Source: Spirometra erinaceieuropaei
Taxonomy: Eukaryota; Platyhelminthes; Cestoda; Diphyllobothriidea; Diphyllobothriidae
Reading direction: 5' to 3'
Assembly (NCBI GenBank): GCA_902702965.1
Contig: CACRXP010000431.1
Location: forward strand, 373,285-437,284
DNA length: 64,000 bases
Under the pieces are notes generated by a model. The model made no database searches, was not told where the DNA came from, and was given only the letters and a program-made list of their open reading frames with translations. A program made the position numbers and the translations under genes. Within the stretch, counting starts at the first letter, position 1. Every line of letters begins with the position of its first letter. This document shows positions 45,691 to 56,040 of the stretch, in pieces.

Positions 45691-47450
45691 ATCTTCCTCC
45701 TTCCCCCCTTTCCCCCTTCCTCAGCTGAGATTTGGAAAAATCTTAAGCGTCCCACTGACCATCACAACACACTGGTGCATGCGGATGCAGATTTAGACTC
45801 CCTAAATAAAAATTTTATATTTAGTCACAATGACTTCCATCTTCCCTTAGATGACATTCCTCTATCACCGTGTACGCTCCAACCCGTATCTTTGGCAACA
45901 GTAGAGAAACACCTCAAAAAGGTCCGTGGATCAACAGCTGCCGGACCGGACGGTGTCCCGCCTTTTCTTCTTAAATCTTGCAGTTCTCAGATAGCCCCTA
46001 TTTTAACGCACCTAATCAATATGTCTTTCATGGAGTCCAAGATTCCCGACGCCTGGCGCGCAGTGAGAATCACTCCGATTCCTAAAAAGCCCGCTAACTT
46101 TGGTCCTAAATCTTTTCGTTCAATTGCCTGCTCATCTGCAATACTAAAGCTTGCCGAAAGAGTTGCCCTTGATATCATTAAGCCTTTTCCTTCCAGTTTT
46201 TCCGACCCTTTACAATCTGCATACAAAGCCAAACGGAGTACTTTAGATGCAGTCGCTCTTGTGGTCCACTCTGCTCTAAAAGCATTAGACAAGGGTTGCC
46301 GCGAGTATGCGTGCGCTTTTCTTGATTACTCCTCCGCCTTCAATACCGTCCCGCGCCCTCTTCTCCTTTCCAGAACCTCCGCATGTGGCCCTCCAGGCTG
46401 GGTCTTCTCTTGTCTTACCGATTATTTTACCTCCCGCACTCAATTTGTCCAATCTGGCAAGCGGAAATCTTCGATCCTTCCCAATGACTGCAGTGCTCTT
46501 CAAGGTTCCATTCTATACCCCCACCTTTTCTCCCTCCACACTGACGATCCAAGGTACCCTAATGACTGTCTTTTGGTCAAGTATGCTGATGACGTGGTTT
46601 TTGGACACCCTCTCAAAAGTCAGACACACCTCCGGTCTCTAAAGGATGGCCTGGACCATGTCCCGGCGTGGTCGGAGGAAAATGGTCTCCTAATTATCAA
46701 CCAAAATCCGTTCAGTGTATTTTTCTACTGCGGCCCTCTCCTAGTCCCGAATTCTCTGACATTCTTCTTAACGAAGGATCCTCGTTCAGGTACCTCGGCG
46801 TTACTTTGTTCTCAAATCTTTCATTTTTCCTCCATATTGAGTCCGTATTTATTAAAGTTCGTAAACTTCTTTACTACATGCGTCGTTTACGCTCCTACCA
46901 CACACCTCAACCCTTAGTCTGGCGATTTATGGATGCCTGCATTCTTCCTCTTATCCTATACTGCTCTACTGTCATTTTTCCTGCTTTGCAAAAAAGGATC
47001 TTATTAATTTTGAAACGAGTCATCCGCATGCTCTCTTCTGCTGCTGGTGTTTCTTATCTTTTTTTTAGTTGACACTATCTTACAACGACACTTCAATGCG
47101 GTCAAGCAATTTGCTGGTCGAATTCTAGATGACGTTGCCCATCCCTTACATTCTGATCTTATGTCTGCGAAGTCTCCCCCCCGATGCGCCGTAGCTTCCG
47201 ATTTATTTCCTGTCGCACATCGGCTTATAGAGTATCTGTATTGCCATTCCTAGCGCGCTATCTTACGTGCGAAGAGATAGAAATACAGAAGCTAAGACTT
47301 GAACTATCCACATAATAATCTTTTCTTTGTGGTAAACTTTGACTCTTGAATAATCTATTAACTTATTTACTGCCCATAGTGAATGGAGCCAATTCTTGCT
47401 GAAAATTTTGAACTTACAATTTCAAAATAAAGCGACTTCCTCTCTCTCTA
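45690..47450 (+). pseudogene. CR1/Jockey-like LINE, 5'-truncated, reverse transcriptase remnant
   Basis: The non-LTR retrotransposon RT domain copies element RNA at a nicked target. Coding similarity begins at ~45720 (AEIWKNLKRPTDHH), so the endonuclease half is missing, as in a 5'-truncated insertion. RT blocks in order: AGPDGVPPFLLKSC (~45940), RITPIPKK (~46066), FRSIACSSAILKLAER (~46108), motif A AFLDYSSAFNT (~46315), LQGSILYPHLF (~46498) and motif C KYADDVVFGHP (~46578). The frame is open from 45775 to 46917. True similarity moves to a second frame at ~46690, and an open frame there to 47072 includes RYLGVTLFSNLSF. It continues to 47253 through another shift. Little damage overall, so a relatively young insertion. 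The 3' end is ~47430, after AATAAA. Confidence 0.85.
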
Positions 47451-47457
47451 AATGCTA

Positions 47458-47905
47458 TGGCAGATCTCAAATAATTCATTTTGACCAAACTGTGAAATGC
47501 TCGGCGCTTCAGTGGGATTCGAACGCATGGTAGGTCGTGGAAACTTCAGTACAGCCAACTCTTTAACCAACCGAGCTACGAGGCCTCACCTACAGATGTG
47601 AGTTTAATCACATTTGGGTCAGGTTACGTGAGCCTGGTAGTTATCTGGTGGATTCTAGGTGGATTATTTAGGAAATCCTGCTTGAGCAGCCAACTCACTG
47701 TATCAGATTTAGTGAGTTCCTGACGTTGCAATCGGCCGGGCGGGTAACTTGACCCATATTTGATTAAACTTACGTCTCCCAGGGGGAACCTCGTACCTCA
47801 GGTGGCTATAGCGTTGGCCATACTAAAGCCTTCCCTTTACTGTTATGAGTTTGAATCCCACCGAGACGCCAAGTTATTCGCAGTTAAGTCAATATGAATA
47901 AAGAA
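47458..47905. repeat. Head-to-head pair of SINE family A copies
   Basis: A reversed tRNA-like head (47505-47590, with TGGGATTCGAACGCATG and CCAACCGAGCTACGAGG) is followed by an inverted, near-complete copy. That copy runs 47627-47905: body TGGTGGATTCTAGGTGG and CACTGTATCAGATTTAG, then a forward head 47784-47868 with GAGTTTGAATCCCACCG. The outer tails CAAATAATTCATTTTGAC and AAGTCAATATGAAT are also inverted copies. Confidence 0.65.
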
Positions 47906-48055
47906 AGACTGCCAAAAGATGTGATTTGTTTTGAAATATCATGCACTGATAGCGTCATGGAACATGCTTGGCTCGTTGTGTTCTTGTGGTCTTAGAGCAC
48001 AAGGAAACGAGCATGTATCGTAGCAAGATCGATGATCGCCAAAATGTTTGATCGC
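47906..48055. other. Unannotated DNA
   Basis: Nothing recognised. Confidence 0.4.
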
Positions 48056-48059
48056 AAAG

Positions 48060-48240
48060 GATAGGACGACGGATCTATTGCCCAATGTTAGAGCGCTTGA
48101 ATAAATGATCAACGATTCTGGGTCAAAATTGCAAGTGTCAGTAACTTGGCGTTGGGTATAGATGGTTAATAACGGCTAATAATTCGACAATTGTAACTGT
48201 AGACTCCCTCGTCTTTGTCGGTGCCTCCTTCATGTAGCAG
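48060..48240 (+). repeat. SINE family B copy
   Basis: The head is eroded (TTAGAGCGCTTGAATAAATG, B-box-like GGGTCAAAATTGC). The body GATGGTTAATAACGGCTAAT, then AGACTCCCTCGTCTTTGTCG is clear. Confidence 0.55.
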
Positions 48241-49289
48241 CAAAGTGAAAACCGTTGTTTCCCCAATAGGAACAAATCGGAATGATCAGGTATACAAGAA
48301 GTCAGAACTCGTTAGAGTGTGTTTTTGGCTGGTATCAATTTTTATCTTCTGGACTGCAACGAAAACGATCCAAATACATGTGTGCATTAATGCTGCCTGT
48401 TAAACTACTCAGCTATACAGACAGCCGAAATTATACCCCTCCGAGTGGTGCTCGTAGTCACAGTAGTATACATGATCAACATAGGTCACGAATGCTTCCA
48501 CGATAATCCTGCCTTCCCGCAATGTTAAAAAGAACCCATTTCGGGGAATAGACTGATTAGATAATTTCGAAACCAGAGAAGAACCAAAACGCACTTTCAA
48601 CCACAAACCATGGGTGGCTTCAGAGCCGGCCTCAAACCAACAGTATTCTGTGTTACAAACTATCCATAAAAATGCAATCTTTTAGAGAAATAGATGACTA
48701 AATGAACACTTTCTGAGGGGAATAGTCCTGGGGAAAATTTACCCTTGTACGAAAAATGAAAATATTCTCAGAAATTAGACAGTGAAAAGATCTCTAAGTG
48801 TAACAGGAACTCAGTGGATTTCTGAAGCTCAATGCAAGACTTGCGAAGGCAAAGATGATGATGGAATTCAAATCATTACGCAGCGATCGCAGAAAACACC
48901 CGATACACAACTCGAAAACCTTAAAAAAACCATATCGATGTTGGCATCGGGCCAGAAGAATTTCAACGTAATTTTTGTTAGAGAGCAGTGACCCTCGACC
49001 GTCTTGAAAATCTCGAGGATGGTGTTTGAAGACCAGGCGCAAACAGTCAGAAATGGAAGAATCGAAGTCAGGTGGACGATGCTCCTACGAAAGGTCCAAT
49101 CAGGATAGCTCACACAGCCCTTCCGAACAATCCAACTCAGTTCATCCACAATTATGCCTTAGTACGTCTTGATAAAATGTTCGTAAAAGCACAATCTCCC
49201 GGCCCTAATTTCTGCATTGCAATTGAAGTTAGAAATCTAATTCGAGGGTCTCTTCAGCCGGATTACCCATCTAGATTCGATTGAGCCTA
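48241..49289. other. Unannotated DNA
   Basis: Short overlapping ORFs (48282-48506, 48782-48991 and 48868-49149) have no motifs. Confidence 0.45.
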
Positions 49290-50270
49290 TAGAGGTTGAC
49301 TATCTTAAGTTGACTCTGGTTAACTACTGCCACCGCTGTTTGTCGAAGGCTTAAAGGAACGAAAACAAAATGTCAGCTGAAGCATGCGGGACAAACGTTC
49401 AAAATAGTACTTATCAACAGAATGGAATATGCGGCAAAATAAGAGGATATTTTGTTGGCTCAAACCAAATCCTTGAAATCCAAGAAAGACAGGCTGAAAC
49501 GTGGCTATCGAGGGTCAGTTAATGACAGTTCCGAAAGATCTTTACAAAGAAGGCTTTTTTGTATGTTATTTCGGACCATGCCTGAAAAGGTCTGTTCCGA
49601 GGAAGTGAATCTAAATTCGCGAGCTAATTTCCTCGGAAAGTAAACAAAGCAAGGCTTTTTTATCCGACGAAGGCTTTGAACGACACAGATCTGTAGGCAC
49701 AGCAATACCTAGAATGTACGGCATTCTGAAAACTCACAAACATGGATTGCGTCTGCGTCTAATCTTTCCTATGAGATATTCGCCTATTCCACCTTTGCGA
49801 GATGGCTGATGGTAAATCGTTAAAATACGGAATAAAGCCTATTATTAAGACCGTCCTTTCTAGAAACGCAGCAAGATTATTAGTATTACGACGCCTAAAG
49901 CTATCACGTGTACCTTCCCAGCGACGAACTTACACGTTTTTTTTCCCCAAAATGTCCCCTCCTTAGGTTAGGAAGTAAAGACAGACCATCGTTGCAGGCA
50001 ACATCGATGTGCATCTACTCGTTCACCTGCTCCCTTGGCGTGGAATGCATCGACGGTACAACGAGGGTGCAAAAAACACATACCTGTCTGGCTAGGTAGA
50101 GGCAAAAATAGATCGATTTCGAGTTCTGTGTTCGCGCATCTTATCGGCAGGAATTACCGAGTCGATGGTAAAGTAGACTTTCGGATTGTCTACTGGACAC
50201 CAGCAAACTCCTCTAAATCCCTGTGTCAACGAGTGCTAGTACTGGTCAAAGAAGTGGCTATTCGATAAAT
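49290..50270 (+). pseudogene. PLE-3, internally deleted Penelope-like element
   Basis: RT fingers are visible as RSVGTAIPRMYGILKTHKHG at ~49690-49750, followed directly by sequence near the GIY-YIG domain. RRLKLSRVPSQRRTYTFFF (~49890) aligns with the pre-endonuclease region of PLE-2. IYSFTCSLGVECIDG (~50010) aligns with the endonuclease core, where GIY-YIG is degraded to VECIDG. It ends near 50268 with the conserved FRIVYWTPANSSKS block. The whole RT core (motif A to YVDD) is missing, so this is an internal deletion. Stops and frameshifts are frequent. Confidence 0.7.
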
Positions 50271-50289
50271 GCATCCAGCGTTTTGTTGT

Positions 50290-51530
50290 CAGAAGACGTT
50301 GATACAAGCGGAGGCAAAGATGATGATCGACGTCTTCGTGCGCAGGCTAGAGAGACTTCAATGAAGCGATCAGATCGACAGGCTTGAACATTACGGTCAT
50401 CACGTTGATGATAACTTTACGATTGCCTCCGCAGAAACCCACGCAGCTGCCCTGTTAAATGCTGTAAATCACACACATCCGTCTATCAAATTTACGGTTG
50501 AGATGGGATCGGCCGGTTCGCTCCCTTTCTTAGATGTCCTTATAAACAGGAGACCTGACGTTAACGTCCGAAGGGGCGTCTATCGGAAGAAAACCTTGTC
50601 TGAACAATGCATTAACACCGCCACTTTCGTACAACTCAAACAAGAAAGAAATCTAGTATGGTGCTTGGTACAAGGAGTTAGAAAATTTGTTCAACATATA
50701 TCATCGAGGGGTAACTTAGAACAATCCAGGACCTGCTTTGCGAAAATGGATACGCTGGCAGGTTCATTGTAAAGAACATTGCCAAACGACCGGTAAAACC
50801 CACAACACTGACTGCCGAAAGGAAAACCTTGTTCCTCAAAGTTGCTTTATAAGGAGACGCTGCAAGTGAACTCATAAAACGACGCCTTAACCAAACTGTC
50901 TCGAGAAGCTGCCCAGCTGCAGGGGTTCGCATATCGTTCTCTACTAACCCTATTTTACGCGGAGAAGGCAATGATAGGCTGACACCTCGAACCACGTCAA
51001 TATGCGTCTATTCATTCACTTGCTCATTTGAAGCAAGTTATATCGGTCGTAGGAGTCGGCGTCTTTCCAAATGAATACGAGAACAACTCCCCGCGTGGCT
51101 GACAAATGCGAAACTAGGAGAATAGGCAGCGCCATCCTTGCGTACGCAGTTGATTCAGGGCATCGTATGGACACCGCTGAAGACTCTTCTGTGATTCATA
51201 AAGTCTTCTCGAGTTACCCTAAGCTACTGGACCAGCGCCTGTTAGCAACAACAGAAGTGGCCGCAACCAGGCTACGAAAACCGACTCTGTGCGTTCAGAA
51301 GAGCCTCGTACAGGCTCTGCACTCACCGTGGTCAAAGGTTTACTAATCACATGCAGCCTTCTGAGTTCTTCCGCTCTTGCCTAGCCTATGCTTCCAAAAT
51401 AACTTTTGTCGATATTTTAACCACTGTCATGTTTGACTGTACCCCGTTACCATATAATTGTATTGGTCTTAAGAGAATTTGTCGACAGGAACCTTTGCTC
51501 GCAAAATTGTCTTCTGAATAATCCTGTTGT
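50290..51530 (+). pseudogene. PLE-4, 5'-truncated Penelope-like element in tandem with PLE-3
   Basis: It begins inside the RT, just before the YVDD box (HYGHHVDDNFTIA-like, ~50390). It continues with GSAGSLPFLDVLINRR (50506), YRKKTLSEQC, and a degraded GIY-YIG start (~51005-51060, frameshifted). ETRRIGSAILAYAVDSGHR, FSSYPKLLDQRLLATTEVAA and SLVQALHSPWSKV follow, ending at 51346. The sequence is close to PLE-2 throughout (same family). The 3' tail to ~51530 ends GTCTTCTGAATAATCC. Confidence 0.8.
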
Positions 51531-51534
51531 GCTG

Positions 51535-51610
51535 CCACTTGGGTATGACTGGCTCAGGACGGCTAATGCCCATTCCGGTCTCCCTTGTCTTTGTCGATCA
51601 AAACATTGTG
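51535..51610 (+). repeat. SINE family B body fragment
   Basis: CTTGGGTATGACTGGCTCAG, then CATTCCGGTCTCCCTTGTC and TTTGTCGATC matches the family body; it directly follows the PLE-4 tail. Confidence 0.55.
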
Positions 51611-51644
51611 ACTAATCTCCCCCGGGGCACATGTAGACCTTGAT

Positions 51645-51930
51645 ATAGTCAGAGCAGCACTACCGACAAAGACAAGGGAGACCGGAATGGCATTTTCTGA
51701 CTCATTAGCCGTCGTCAGCCAGTCATAGCATACCCCGAGGTGTGGAACATCTGGGTCTCGATCCCGCGATCTCTTGGTTAGAAATCCATCGCCCCTTACC
51801 CCTGAGCCACGGGCTCATTGTCCTGTCGGTTGCGATCGGGTACATACAATGGTAGAAGGACGCTCACCGGTTTCGCCAAGGAACTCACTCGTGCCGTTGT
51901 GCCTTATGGCTCTCTCTCTCTCGAGCATGC
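51645..51930 (-). repeat. SINE family B, well preserved, with upstream tail of another unit
   Basis: On the minus strand the tRNA-like head (51755-51820) reads GCCCGTGGCTCAGGGGTAAG, with A box TGGCTCAGGGG and B box GGATCGAGACC. It is followed by GACGGCTAATGAGTCAG and GGTCTCCCTTGTCTTTGTCG. Upstream of the head lies a tail of the same family (AAGGCACAACGGCACGAG...GGTGAGCGTCC), so this is a head-to-tail partial dimer. It serves as the best reference copy. Confidence 0.7.
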
Positions 51931-51974
51931 CACACAGTGGCGCATGCTATCGACAGAATAGCATTGCCGCCATT

Positions 51975-52110
51975 TTATTCTCACTTGTCTTTTTCGTAAT
52001 GCTATTTCGTCTGTATTACGTGCAGCTGTGCGGCTGCTGGAGGAAATTAAGAGGGCCCCAAGGCACAACGGGACGATTTCGTTCCGTAGCGCGATCGGTG
52101 ATCATCCTTT
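51975..52110 (+). repeat. SINE family B tail fragment
   Basis: CTGTATTACGTGCAGCTGTG, CGGCTGCTGGAGG and CCCAAGGCACAACGGGACG, then GCGCGATCGGTGATC match the 3' part of the family at 24170-24255. Confidence 0.55.
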
Positions 52111-54209
52111 TAGCACATATAAACCCTGCCTATGGCTCATATATCCACTCCACATGTGATTGTAGTGACCTGATGATGAATTATCGGACAACTGACCTTT
52201 GAAATCTGCATAACGTGATGTACCTCAATACTTATGAGTCAGTTCGTCACAAAATACCTACCCAATGTCAAACCAATTCAGGCGTCAACCAAAATACCCA
52301 AATGATAATTAATGAATTGAAGATAAAAGTAGATAAAAGATGTACTTTAAGTAGCATTAAGTCTGTAAGCAATAACCATTGTTTCAAGAGAAGCAAAATA
52401 TCAAAATCGTGATAATTTCTGTCAACTGATTAAAGTCAGTTTTTGGAAGTACATAAATTGCGTCGATGAAAAAATCCGAGCAAATTAAACTTCATAAATA
52501 CAATGACATTTAAAGACTGTTTTGACAAATTTCGAGGCAAAGGTCCTTCAGTTATTACTGCACTGCGCAGTTTGGTGGTTAGTCGACTGCTGGATGTCTA
52601 CTCGGGCGTTTTAAAACCTCTTTACAGCGATCCGGCGTAAATGTTCAAATTGAGTACTGTTTCTGCTGTGTCCGATCACGAAAAGAGAATTTGTCATGAA
52701 TAAACAGACAGATATATCACAGAAATAAAATATCTTGTAAGTTCATCTATCCAGGGCCCAGTCGGTAAGCAACAAATTGTAATATGTTTATCAGATGCAA
52801 TGAAACGCATACAAATTTTCCCCTGCATTCCGCTGCATTTTCTGGCGCCTTCTAGAAGTCAGTGAATACTTTGCCGTTTTTTGTCATTCTCATTCGGCCG
52901 CCCAAAATTATTGCGTCAATCAAACATCCAAGATATTGTGGCCTTGATAAAGTTCTGCCTATATAATGGCTTCCCGGAGTTCCGTTTTATGCTGGTGACG
53001 GGTTACATCATGCGTGCAGACTCATACAAATATAAAATTTAATCACCAAAGAAAATGAATGCATACAACAAAAACCTGCAGTGAACAAGGTCTTGGCCGA
53101 CAACAGCACCCGCCCATAAAGCTGCCTCTTTTAAAAGCTGTTTGACTGGAACATTTCCTCGAGTTCTGCGCAGGTATTTCATCTTTTTACAAAGTGAGGT
53201 CAAGGAAGCTATTGGAACGTTTAGCTTCCTTGGGCAGACGAAACATTGATCTTCTCTCTTTAGCAGAGCCATTTTCGTTATCTTTACTTTCTTTCGTGCC
53301 AGCAGAAACTAAACTCGCAAAATTATCTTGTTATTTATTCAAAATGTAAATCGGCCGTTAAGTGGTGAGCCTTTTCACGCTTTCTCATGAAATACTCGGA
53401 TATGCCTGAAGATGACAGGTATTCTGGAACAAAAGGTATCGTCTAGACGTCATTACTGTATGTCAGGGCAGGAGATTGCAAAGATTTTCAACCCAGCATT
53501 TTTTACATCAAAAAACATCCATTTTTGATAGAAAGAAGTGATCGCTTGAACAAGGGCTTGATTCGCCTGACGTTGCGGATTCCCACTTGAACCCATAATC
53601 AGAAACAGTGGGAGTTATTTTTGCAAATAACGCGTTTTTTCCTGCCTTTCCTTGCCTGATTTAAGCGGTCTGAAAACGAAAAGTTTAAGATGGCTAAGAT
53701 TGTTTTGGTAAAACGTACACGTTTACATACCGATACAAAAATGTGCTTGAGATATTTATAAACACCGAAAACCTGCCGGATCTTTGGCCTCATTAATTTC
53801 CGCCTATAACTGAAGATATTTGTGATTGAAAAATAACTTGAGGATATATTATGCGCATCGAGCCAATAAGTAGAAGGCACGACTTTCAGCTAGATTTCGT
53901 TTAGACTGTCTCCTGAGTTACACCACTTGATGCATTTCGAATGATAGGTTAGCATGCGCTTGAGGGAGATGAAGACGGGCAGCTAACATTCCCATATTTC
54001 TCTCGCACTGATCTAGGAAGTTGACAGTTTCCTTTGTTGGCACACAGTCAAACTGAACTGCCTCTCTCGCAACTGCTTTCATAGGGATTGTGTTCTGGCC
54101 ATCCCATTCAGAAGGCGACTAATTCTTCTAAAGTAGTTATCCGCCTTATAACCCGGCTGTAAACCCCTACTTCAAAACTAATGGCTGACGAAAAATAACC
54201 GCTGTCCTT
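52111..54209. other. Unannotated intergenic DNA, 2.1 kb
   Basis: Short ORFs (52215-52412 plus, 53039-53272 minus, 53599-53880 minus) have no recognised motif. The 53039-53272 frame has Cys pairs and a hydrophobic C-terminus but no supporting context. Confidence 0.5.
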
Positions 54210-54293
54210 GCGGCTAATAACTTTGCCTAGACAAAGTCTAGGAAACGAGAATGTAAACAATGTAGATAAAGTCTAGACAAAGTAATTAGCCGC
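54210..54293. repeat. 84-bp hairpin
   Basis: GCGGCTAATAACTTTG at 54210 pairs with CAAAGTAATTAGCCGC at 54278 with one mismatch. Inner AGACAAAGTCTAG repeats extend the stem. It may be a very small MITE; no clear target duplication. Confidence 0.6.
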
Positions 54294-54329
54294 GAGCACA
54301 GCACGCGGATGACCATTGGTCCTGGTGTC

Positions 54330-54665
54330 AGTACCGGCTAGCCAAATTGCCCAAGAGCCCACACGGATGACGAAATCCGGGCGTCAGCAGCTCGACTGCG
54401 TGCGATGAGCGTGGGAATCGATAATCTTGACCGGAACACAAGGGCATAGCAACTGCATGCTTCAACACCTGGCCAGTCGAGCCGTGATGCACTCGAGAGC
54501 TGCCAACTGCGATAGGCATGTAGCGGCCTGGCAACTACATCCTATAAATACTGCAACACCTGGGCAATTCACCACCCTTATCTGACTCTGTCCCTGATAA
54601 TGGATTCGAGTGCGAATCCGAAACGTCAGGCTAATAAAGCCCTTGTTCCAGCGATCGTGTCTCCT
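54330..54665 (+). repeat. PLE-type 3' tail, forward
   Basis: TATAAATACTGCAACACC (~54543), GACTCTGTCCCTGATAATGG, GAATCCGAAACGTCAGG and CTAATAAAGCCCTTG match the tails at 29030-29110 and 55945-56060. Confidence 0.5.
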
Positions 54666-54704
54666 TTTTCCCAGAAAGCTGTCGTGGAAAAGAAGGTGCG
54701 ACCG

Positions 54705-55010
54705 CTGAAATAAGAGCTTCATTCGTCCCACGCTTCGGATTCCTACTTCAGCCCATCATCAGAGACAGGTAGTTCATCCAAATGCGACTGCAGTATATAC
54801 AAGATTCAGTCGCCATGCTACCGCACACCTCTCTCAGTTCACGCCTTCATCTTCATCCAGGATTGTTGCACTTGATGTGATGACTGTTCGGTGGTCGACT
54901 TTCGAGTCGTTAATGGTTGCAATCGTGTCACGTGTGTTGAATTTTAGTGTGATGATTGCTCGACCATCTGCTCCGCCAACCCTGACGTTGGGAACAGTGT
55001 TCACCTGTGC
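54705..55010 (-). repeat. Left inverted arm flanking PLE-5
   Basis: Reverse complement of 55730-56040 with roughly 85% match by eye. Identical runs include GATTGTTGCACTTGATGTGA and TTAGTGTGATGATTGCTCG. It includes the reversed tail (GCTTCGGATTCCTACTTCAG). Confidence 0.8.
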
Positions 55011-55133
55011 ACTCCTTACGTGGTCAATTACTCCACCTAAAGAAATCGCAGCAGCGCATATGGAAGGGGACGGTCATTGCACCTGTTTATAGACTGAAGG
55101 CCAGTAAACCATGATTCAGGCAGATCGTGTCTC

Positions 55134-55691
55134 ATGCGAATGTCACATATTGGAACCCATCGTGTCGCTCAAATGTACTTCAGCGTATGGACTGGAAAAG
55201 TGACTGCCCCGGCGTCTGGAGTTTCTGACCGCCGAGTCAGACACTGCGGTCTCTTCGTCAGCACAATTATTGAGGAACTTAAAGGGGCAAGTCTCCTTTC
55301 AAATGAGGTCAAGGTACCTTTTGATGTTATGTCCCTTTGTTCTTCTGTTCCCCTGGATCTGCGGACCGGGATGATTAAACCGCTACTGGAAAGTGAATAC
55401 GATGGAAAGAAAAATCGACTTGAACACGCCCAAGTCCCTCTGCTCCTGAAGTCCTGTCTCAAGGCGTACTACACGTTTGACGAGACACCCTATATAGAGG
55501 CGAAACAGACACCTGCGGTTACGGACAAAGCAACTACGTCGGAGAAATCGCAAGACTGCTCCGAATGCGAATGGCCGAACGAGCAGCAGCAGTTTGGAGG
55601 AATGACGCCAGCTCTTAGGTTATGGCTCATTCTACGAGATCCAGCAACACGTTCTAATTTGACGAGGCCGAAATTCTCGTCAATGATGTGA
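55134..55691 (+). pseudogene. PLE-5, reverse transcriptase fragment of a second PLE lineage
   Basis: An open frame of 185 residues. The recognisable part, residues ~62-123, contains VPFDVMSLCSSVPLDL, a motif A block whose usual FDVVSLFTSIP-type core is slightly altered. LLLKSCLKAYYTFDETPYIE follows, the region that leads to the MGSP box in PLE reverse transcriptases. The frame then runs into non-RT sequence (~55500 on) shared with 28480-28740. RT fingers before motif A and the catalytic YVDD after it are absent. It differs clearly from PLE-1 to PLE-4 (motif A SLDVASIF). It lies between ~310-bp inverted arms. Confidence 0.65.
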
Positions 55692-55729
55692 TTTCGCCTA
55701 GGAGGAGTAATTGGTCAGGCAGGCAGCGC

Positions 55730-56040
55730 CCAGATGAACACTGTTCCCAACGTCAGGGTTGGAGGAGCAGATGGTCGAGCAATCATCACACTAAAATTCA
55801 ACACACGTGATGCAATTGTAACCATTAACAGCTCGAGCTTCGATCACCAAACAGTCATCACATCAAGTGCAACAATCCTTGATGAAGGGGAGAGGGAGCG
55901 TGAACTGACATAGGTATGCGGTACCATGGCGACGACATCTTGTAAATACTGCAGTCCTTTCGGGATGAACTACCTGTGTGTGTTATTGTCTCTGCTGATG
56001 GGTTAGTGTAAGAATCCGAAGCATCGGACAAATAAAACTC
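55730..56040 (+). repeat. Right inverted arm flanking PLE-5
   Basis: Inverted partner of 54705-55010; it ends with the tail GAATCCGAAGCATCGGAC and AATAAAACTC. Confidence 0.8.
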
